From: an uncultured Ruminococcus sp.
Lineage (GTDB): Bacteria > Bacillota > Clostridia > Oscillospirales > Ruminococcaceae
Assembly (NCBI GenBank): GCA_900752785.1
Contig: CAADWP010000047.1
Span: 1 to 57,253, forward strand
DNA length: 57,253 nucleotides
Direction: 5' to 3'
Each line of letters opens with the position of its first letter. The first letter of the stretch is position 1. A program made the translations under genes and the position numbers. Shown one piece after another: positions 52,723 through 57,253 of the stretch. The notes under the pieces were generated by a model. That model ran no database searches. It was given only the letters and a program-made list of their open reading frames with translations, and was not told the origin of the DNA.

Positions 52723-52751
52723 AGTATACGCTATTTTTTCTAACTTGTCAA
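52723..52751 (-). promoter_or_regulatory. Promoter of infC-rpmI-rplT
   Basis: TTGACA (52751-52746) and TATACT (52728-52723) on the minus strand are 17 nt apart. It overlaps nothing coding; spoIIR ends 36 nt upstream. Confidence 0.88.
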
Positions 52752-52786
52752 GAGCCGGCAATAATTTTGTATGATTGCACAATTTC

Positions 52787-53401
52787 TTAATCAAACAGCT
52801 TCTTCAATTTATCCCAAACAGCAAATCTGATTCGATATTTCTTTGGATGATACATTATATCCAGTTCATCCGCATCAAAAAATTCATCCTCGGCAGACGC
52901 ATTATTAACAACATCGCAGGCAGCGGGCAAACAAAGCGGTGGATACATCACACACCACCAATTATGCCCTCCGGCCGATCCTATCTCGATTCTCAGCGCT
53001 CTGTATTCGCCCTTCGGCATAGTAATATCGCCGTATATGCGTTCGTCAAAATGCATATTTACAAGCTTTGCGCAAACAGACTGGTCGCTGCCCTGCTGTT
53101 TCAAAGTTTCACGGGCTATCCTTTCAATTTCCGGCAGATTGTTTTCAGCCATAAGTTCAGCTTCACCAAGCGATCCGGCTTCTGCAAAAAAATCACCGCA
53201 CTGTTCGAGGAGAGCGTCGCGGACGCATAATTTCAATCGCTGGTCTTCATCGCTGTCTGAATTGGCAAGAATATGAAGACGCAATACGCTGCTGCGGAGC
53301 TCATCCAATCTCTGACCGTCATTTATAAAAGAAAACACATTTGAAATAAGTATCGTCAGCAGCATACTTGCCGCCATAACAAAACCGGTATATTTTTTCA
53401 T
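52787..53401 (-). CDS. spoIIR: Stage II sporulation protein R
   Basis: 204 aa. In spore formers SpoIIR is made in the forespore, secreted across the septum, and triggers SpoIIGA to process pro-sigma-E. Seen: an N-terminal membrane/signal segment (5-25), VLRLHILANSDSDEDQRLKLCVRDALL (about 41-67), PKGEYRALRIEIGSAGGHNWWCVMYPPLC (about 134-162), both diagnostic. It is somewhat shorter than some homologues at the C-terminus. The SD GAGGTG lies in a CCTC-N6-GAGG hairpin. It implies sporulation capacity or ancestry. Confidence 0.95.
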   Translation of the reverse strand: MKKYTGFVMAASMLLTILISNVFSFINDGQRLDELRSSVLRLHILANSDSDEDQRLKLCVRDALLEQCGDFFAEAGSLGEAELMAENNLPEIERIARETLKQQGSDQSVCAKLVNMHFDERIYGDITMPKGEYRALRIEIGSAGGHNWWCVMYPPLCLPAACDVVNNASAEDEFFDADELDIMYHPKKYRIRFAVWDKLKKLFD

Positions 53402-53453
53402 TTACGTCACCTCGTTTATGAGGATTGGCAAAAATTTCCGGTTTATTCAAATT

Positions 53454-54356
53454 TTATCCAAGCTGCTTCTGAAAATCTATAATATTAAGCTCGCCGTTTC
53501 CCGAAAGATAAGCATAATATGAAAGTATCATCGCAGCGTCATAAGCGGTAATAATACCGTCTCCGTCAACGTCGGCAGCAACGAGCTGAGCGTCCGTCAA
53601 TCCCGTATCCTTGTTTGCTGAAAGATTCGCGTATGCGGTCAAAGTTAACGACGCGTCATAAGCTTCATGCTTGCCTGTACCGTCAACATCACCAAGCAAA
53701 CGGTCAGAAACACCTATTTTCAGTCCCTTTGCATTATATCCCTCAGGAAATGCCTCTTCAATTTTGTTGTCGTCAAATCTATAAAGTATATTGCACCTCT
53801 GACTTCCTTCGTTCATAAAATCAATAGTATATTCTCCCGCCGGAATAGAAGTATCTACCGACGCTTTAAAGCCTCCGAGCGGATAATCCTTTGAAGTTTG
53901 TCCCTTAAACGTCAAAGTTTCCATAATATCATCTTCATTTTTTGACGAGCAAATATAGGACACTCCTATAAAATTTTCTTCTTTGTTATGACTCCAAGCG
54001 ATTTTATCGGCATCATCATATTCGGCATACGGAGCTGCTCCGGCTATATCAAACGGATTAACAAACTCCGTCAGCTTGATTTTGCTGTTTTTACTTTGCC
54101 ATTTAACAAAAACGATTCCGGCATTATTTCTTTCGTCATCAATATACACACGTCCGCTCAGAGGAATTTCACTCTCCTGTACCTTGCTTGTATTTATGTA
54201 AATCTTTCCGCTTGGGAGCATATCAAAATTGTCTCCCTCATCTGCTTCAATATAAAGTTTCGGCGAATATCCGGAATTTGCCGCACTTGAAGATAAGGCT
54301 GTCATTCCGCAAACTGCCAATGACGCAGAAACAAGAACTGCTGATAATTTTTTCAT
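53454..54356 (-). CDS. Small secreted dockerin protein with cohesin-like module
   Basis: 300 aa: signal peptide (about 1-26), a beta-rich module (about 30-205) and a C-terminal type I dockerin (about 221-285; loops DVDGTGKHEAYDASLTL and DVDGDGIITAYDAAMIL). The middle module has cohesin-like features: GIVFVKWQSKNSKIKLTEF, METLTFKGQ and PAGEYTIDF resemble the ITFK and AGxYxI strands, but the identity is not certain. No catalytic motif is seen. It could be a ScaC-like adaptor (cohesin plus dockerin) or a carbohydrate-binding accessory protein. It lies between mtnN (13 nt) and spoIIR (52 nt). Confidence 0.8.
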   Translation of the reverse strand: MKKLSAVLVSASLAVCGMTALSSSAANSGYSPKLYIEADEGDNFDMLPSGKIYINTSKVQESEIPLSGRVYIDDERNNAGIVFVKWQSKNSKIKLTEFVNPFDIAGAAPYAEYDDADKIAWSHNKEENFIGVSYICSSKNEDDIMETLTFKGQTSKDYPLGGFKASVDTSIPAGEYTIDFMNEGSQRCNILYRFDDNKIEEAFPEGYNAKGLKIGVSDRLLGDVDGTGKHEAYDASLTLTAYANLSANKDTGLTDAQLVAADVDGDGIITAYDAAMILSYYAYLSGNGELNIIDFQKQLG

Positions 54357-54369
54357 ATTTTTACCTCCA

Positions 54370-55047
54370 TTAAAGAATTTCTGTCATTCTTATTATGATT
54401 TCGGCTACCCGCTTTGCGGCAATTTTCTCAAACTCATCAAAAGACATTGCTCCGTCGTCGTCCGCATTGTCCGAAATACAGCGAACACTGACATACGGCA
54501 TCTTGTTCAGATAACAGCAATGTCCTATCGCCGCGCTTTCCATATCTACCGCATACGGAGAAAAACGCTGCTGTATATCAGCCTTTACTTTGTTATCGGA
54601 AATAAATGCCTCTCCCGATACTATACGCCCACGGAAGCTGTTCACGGAAAATTCATTACACACCTTTTCCGCAATATCCATAAGCTTTTCATCAGCTTTA
54701 AATATTCCGCAGTACGGAGGGTAATCTTTAAGAAAATGCAGATCGAGATCATGAGGAAGAACTTCCGTTGAAATAACGATATCGCATACCTTGATGCCGC
54801 TGTTCATTCCTCCCGCAATACCCGTGTTGATTACACAGTCCGGGTGAAAATTATCAATTGCCGCCTGTGTACAAAGCGCCGCATTTACTTTTGCAATTCC
54901 GCAGCACGCATTTACAAGCGTTTTACCTTTATAGCTGTTTATATAGAAATCAAAACCTGAAAAATGTTTTTTTTCTCCCTCTCCCAAAGCGGTTCGAATA
55001 TCCGCAAGCTCCGAAGGCATTGCTCCTATTATAAAAATTGTATTCAT
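54370..55047 (-). CDS. mtnN: 5'-methylthioadenosine/S-adenosylhomocysteine nucleosidase
   Basis: 225 aa, usual length. It cleaves the glycosidic bond of methylthioadenosine and S-adenosylhomocysteine. Seen: IGAMPSELADIR (N-terminal), CGIAKVNAALCTQAAIDNFHPDCVINTGIAGG, GEAFISDNK (substrate pocket), DMESAAIGHCCY and the catalytic Asp in CISDNADDD. GGAGG precedes the ATG, and a strong promoter lies 44 nt upstream. It leads a unit that may extend into the dockerin gene. Confidence 0.96.
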   Translation of the reverse strand: MNTIFIIGAMPSELADIRTALGEGEKKHFSGFDFYINSYKGKTLVNACCGIAKVNAALCTQAAIDNFHPDCVINTGIAGGMNSGIKVCDIVISTEVLPHDLDLHFLKDYPPYCGIFKADEKLMDIAEKVCNEFSVNSFRGRIVSGEAFISDNKVKADIQQRFSPYAVDMESAAIGHCCYLNKMPYVSVRCISDNADDDGAMSFDEFEKIAAKRVAEIIIRMTEIL

Positions 55048-55090
55048 AATTTTCCTCCATCCAGCCGCTTTACATTACAGCTATGAAGTT

Positions 55091-55119
55091 ATTATAGCAT
55101 AATATATAAGAAAAGTCAA
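55091..55119 (-). promoter_or_regulatory. Promoter of mtnN
   Basis: TTGACT (55119-55114) and TATAAT (55096-55091) on the minus strand are 17 nt apart, with a TG one base before the -10. Confidence 0.85.
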
Positions 55120-55253
55120 CAGGATTAAGAATTATTTTATATAATAGCGTGCAGGTTTAAAATGGATATGATACAGTTAAAAAAAGACAGCAAAAATTCT
55201 TTTGCTTAAATAGCTATAATTTTTTTAATCTCAAGTAAAACCGGGATCGGTAC

Positions 55254-55317
55254 ATACTCGCCGCTGTTACAAAATATCCAGTAGCGATGGCAGAAATTTT
55301 GCAATAGCGGCGAGTAT
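55254..55317. repeat. 64-nt hairpin element, related in sequence to 8523-8559
   Basis: ATACTCGCCGCT (55254-55265) pairs perfectly with AGCGGCGAGTAT (55306-55317). After one mismatch an inner stem TTACAAAAT (55267-55275) pairs with ATTTTGCAA (55296-55304). No T-run follows. The right arm resembles the right arm of the 8523-8559 hairpin (TTTGC, ATA, CGGCGAG in order). Confidence 0.7.
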
Positions 55318-55324
55318 AAAACAG

Positions 55325-55352
55325 ACAGCCTCCCTGTAATTAGGAAGGCTGT
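55325..55352. terminator. Terminator of the manA-glcK operon
   Basis: ACAGCCTCCCT (55325-55335) and AGGAAGGCTGT (55342-55352) form an 11-bp stem with a 6-nt loop, with T-rich sequence on both sides. Confidence 0.85.
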
Positions 55353-55417
55353 TCTTTTAAAGCGGTTTGTTCAAAGTTTAATCGGCATAATCGGCATAAC
55401 TTTTAAAATCCAAAACT

Positions 55418-56374
55418 TCAAAGTGCAGATTGTCCAAGAAAAGCAGCGCCGATAATACCTGCGTCGTTTCCAAGCTTCGCAATAACGATCTCTGCATTTT
55501 TTTCGGAATTTCTGGTATAAACCTCCTCCTTGACAAGCGCCTTTACAGGAAGAAGCAGCGGATCTCCTTCATTGCAAACACCTCCGCCGATACAAAGTAC
55601 ATCGGGCTGGAAGATATTTATAACATTTGTAATACCCGCGGCAAGGTATTTTATGTATTTATCAACAACATCCTTGGCAGGCTTATCTCCTGCTCTCATA
55701 GCGTCGAACGAGGTACGCGCAGTTACCTTTCCCTTTTCCTCAGCCATTTTATTCATAATGCTGTCAGGGAACTGCTCCATTGCCTCCTTTGACATTCTTA
55801 TAAGTCCGGTAGCCGAAGAATAAGCTTCAAAGCAGCCTTTTCTTCCGCATGAGCACTGTGCGCCGTCAACCTCAATAACGGTATGACCGATCTCGCCGCC
55901 TGCAAAATTAGAGCCGGAATAGATCTTGCCGTCAACGATAATTCCGCTGCCAACACCTGTTCCGAGTGTAATGCATACTGCATTTTTTGCGCCCTTTGCC
56001 GCACCAGCAACGTACTCGCCATAAGCTGCGGCATTTGCATCATTTTCAATAAATACCGGCTTGTCGATCGTCTCCCTAATATATTCAACCATAGGAGTAT
56101 TCCTGAATCCGAGGTTATTGGAATACTCGATTATTCCGGTAGAACTGTTGGCTATACCGGGCGTACCCACGCCTATCCACTCAATATCGTCAATAGTAAG
56201 TCCTGCATTTTTTACAGCCTGCAAAGCTGTTTTTGCCATATCGTCAGCAATCTCTTTTTCGGGACGGGGACAATTTGTCTTAACGCTTGCTTTTGCGATA
56301 ATGTTATACTCCTCGTCAACAACACCTGCAACGATGTTTGTGCCTCCAAGGTCGATTCCTACATAATACTTCAT
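55418..56374 (-). CDS. glcK: ROK-family glucokinase
   Basis: 318 aa, usual length. It phosphorylates glucose with ATP in the cytoplasm. The N-terminal phosphate loop is GIDLGGTNIVAGVVD, the catalytic region ENDANAAAYGEYVAGAAKG, the ATP region TLGTGVGSGIIVDGKIYSG, and the ROK zinc site CSCGRKGCFEAYSSATGL. It follows manA with TAA directly abutting the ATG, so the pair is one operon. The ROK family includes other hexose kinases; glucose is the best guess by similarity to Firmicute GlcK. Confidence 0.93.
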   Translation of the reverse strand: MKYYVGIDLGGTNIVAGVVDEEYNIIAKASVKTNCPRPEKEIADDMAKTALQAVKNAGLTIDDIEWIGVGTPGIANSSTGIIEYSNNLGFRNTPMVEYIRETIDKPVFIENDANAAAYGEYVAGAAKGAKNAVCITLGTGVGSGIIVDGKIYSGSNFAGGEIGHTVIEVDGAQCSCGRKGCFEAYSSATGLIRMSKEAMEQFPDSIMNKMAEEKGKVTARTSFDAMRAGDKPAKDVVDKYIKYLAAGITNVINIFQPDVLCIGGGVCNEGDPLLLPVKALVKEEVYTRNSEKNAEIVIAKLGNDAGIIGAAFLGQSAL

Positions 56375-57253
56375 TTAAATTTCCTCCTGTAACTCTTTGA
56401 TCTCTGTGACCAATACTGTAATCTTTCCTTTTATATCATACGTACCTGTTCCTGCCGGAACAAATACGCTTGATCCCTTTTTCAGCCGTATTTCGCTGTT
56501 TTTGCTTACAAGCACGCCCTCGCCCTCTATCGCAAGAACATGATTGAATGATCTTGTATCGGCGCATAATCTTGACTGCTCTTTGATCTCATGTTTTGAA
56601 ACTGTAAAATATTCACAATCTGCAAGAAGCTGTACCGTCCTGCCGTCAAGCTCAACAGGCTTTTGCAGCTTGTAAGGACGTGCAGGAGAAAGCTTCGTAA
56701 CTTCAAGAGCCTTTTCGATATGAAGCTCGCGCGGATTTCCGTCAGCGCCTGTTCTTCCGTAATCGTAAACGCGATAGGTTGTATTGGAATTCTGCTGGAT
56801 CTCAGCGATAAGTATACCTTCGCCGATAGCATGAAGCGTTCCGGGCTCAATAAAAAATACGTCTCCTTTTTTTACTTTAACGCGCTTTACCTCGTCAAGG
56901 AGAGAATTTTTTTCAATGGCAAGGCGAAATTCATCCTTTGTCAGCTTTCGGCGAAAGCCATAAATAAGCTCCGCTCCTTCCTCGCAGTCTATAATATACC
57001 ACATTTCCGTTTTGCCGTATTCTCCCTCCACGCGTTGAGCGTAGCTGTTATCGGGATGAACCTGCACCGAAAGCTTATCTCTCGCGTCAATAAGCTTTAT
57101 CAGCACGGGAAAATCCTTGAATTTACCGCAGTCCGTACCGAGAGCCGACGGATTTTCCGTCAGGTAATATGAAAGCGTTTTGCCGCTGTACTCGCCGTTC
57201 GCTATAACGCTATGCCCGTCCTTATGGCAGCTCAGCTCCCAGCTTTCCGCCAG
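56375..57253 (-). CDS. manA: Mannose-6-phosphate isomerase, N-terminus beyond the window
   Basis: 292 residues visible; the reading frame is open to the last base, where it reads LAESWELSCHKDGHS, a region normally around residue 25-40 of the class I Firmicute enzyme, so only a short N-terminal part is missing. It interconverts mannose and fructose 6-phosphates. Zinc-site segments: LSVQVHPDN, KTEMWYIID and EPGTLHAIGEGILIAEIQQNSNTTYRVYDYGR. A C-terminal cupin-like domain follows (about the last 90 residues). The GTG at 57106 is internal, not the start. Confidence 0.95.
   Translation of the reverse strand: MAESWELSCHKDGHSVIANGEYSGKTLSYYLTENPSALGTDCGKFKDFPVLIKLIDARDKLSVQVHPDNSYAQRVEGEYGKTEMWYIIDCEEGAELIYGFRRKLTKDEFRLAIEKNSLLDEVKRVKVKKGDVFFIEPGTLHAIGEGILIAEIQQNSNTTYRVYDYGRTGADGNPRELHIEKALEVTKLSPARPYKLQKPVELDGRTVQLLADCEYFTVSKHEIKEQSRLCADTRSFNHVLAIEGEGVLVSKNSEIRLKKGSSVFVPAGTGTYDIKGKITVLVTEIKELQEEI

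Larger units (their letters stand above)
55048..55417. other. 370-nt intergenic region between mtnN and glucokinase
   Basis: Holds the mtnN promoter (55091-55119), a long imperfect hairpin (55254-55317) and the glucokinase terminator (55325-55352). Short open stretches exist on both strands but none has a start, SD or recognisable product. About 130 nt (55120-55250) are AT-rich and featureless. Confidence 0.75.

Noticed and set aside
55140..55360. Short open frame on the minus strand between mtnN and glcK
   Set aside because: About 50 codons open through the hairpin and terminator but without start codon, SD or similarity; chance is sufficient.

Overview
ORGANISM. The window fits an anaerobic, fibre-degrading, spore-lineage Firmicute close to Ruminococcus (R. 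flavefaciens-like). Evidence: several secreted glycoside hydrolases carry type I dockerins (cellulosome plug-in modules), base composition is moderately AT-rich, start sites have strong AGGAGG ribosome-binding sites, and gene order is clostridial (infC-rpmI-rplT, plsX-rnc-smc-ftsY, nadD-yqeK-LCP-rsfS-leuS, spoIIR). Species assignment is inference. Almost everything is on the minus strand; only 22.3-26.9 kb is plus strand. LAYOUT (minus strand unless stated). 1-0.26 kb: an 80-nt perfect palindrome at the window edge and a leftward promoter. 0.26-5.3 kb: xylose operon (GH3 beta-xylosidase, xylose isomerase, xylulokinase). 5.6-8.4 kb: GntR/YtrA-type regulator with an ABC exporter. 8.6-17 kb: three secreted dockerin enzymes: a GH18 protein, a XynY-like CBM22-GH10-CBM22-dockerin-CE1 xylanase/esterase, and a GH30-CBM22-dockerin-GH43-CBM6 protein. 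The two xylanolytic giants share a 703-nt coding repeat and near-identical promoters with a palindromic candidate operator. 17.3-22 kb: ychF, a PAS-degenerate GGDEF-EAL protein fused to a C-terminal beta-helix, and a thymidylate kinase. 22.3-26.9 kb (plus): a soluble phosphorelay (REC-histidine kinase, HPt, REC-AraC) followed by a glutamine-synthetase-like protein that has lost key active-site residues and an ANTAR regulator. 27-30.5 kb: acidic zinc-ribbon protein, efp, Xaa-Pro peptidase, aroQ, yqeG, rpsU. 30.7-51.3 kb: a long housekeeping run (rRNA/tRNA methyltransferase, dprA, topA, trmFO, plsX, rnc, Elp3-like radical SAM, smc, ftsY, rdgB, yhbY, flavodoxin-like reductase, nadD, yqeK, LCP protein, rsfS, small membrane protein, leuS). 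51.4-52.8 kb: infC-rpmI-rplT behind an attenuator leader. 52.8-55 kb: mtnN, a small secreted dockerin protein with a cohesin-like module, spoIIR. 55.4-57.25 kb: ROK glucokinase and manA (cut by the window edge). HOW IT FITS. Xylan is attacked outside the cell by the dockerin enzymes; xylo-oligosaccharides are trimmed by the GH3 enzyme and xylose enters the pentose phosphate pathway through XylA/XylB; glucose and mannose enter through GlcK/ManA. The most notable points are the probably non-catalytic glutamine synthetase beside an ANTAR regulator, the EAL-beta-helix fusion, the FtsY with a long acidic C-terminal tail ending in a basic amphipathic segment, and the shared regulatory block of the two xylanase genes. 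No tRNA, rRNA, CRISPR array, IS element or prophage was seen.
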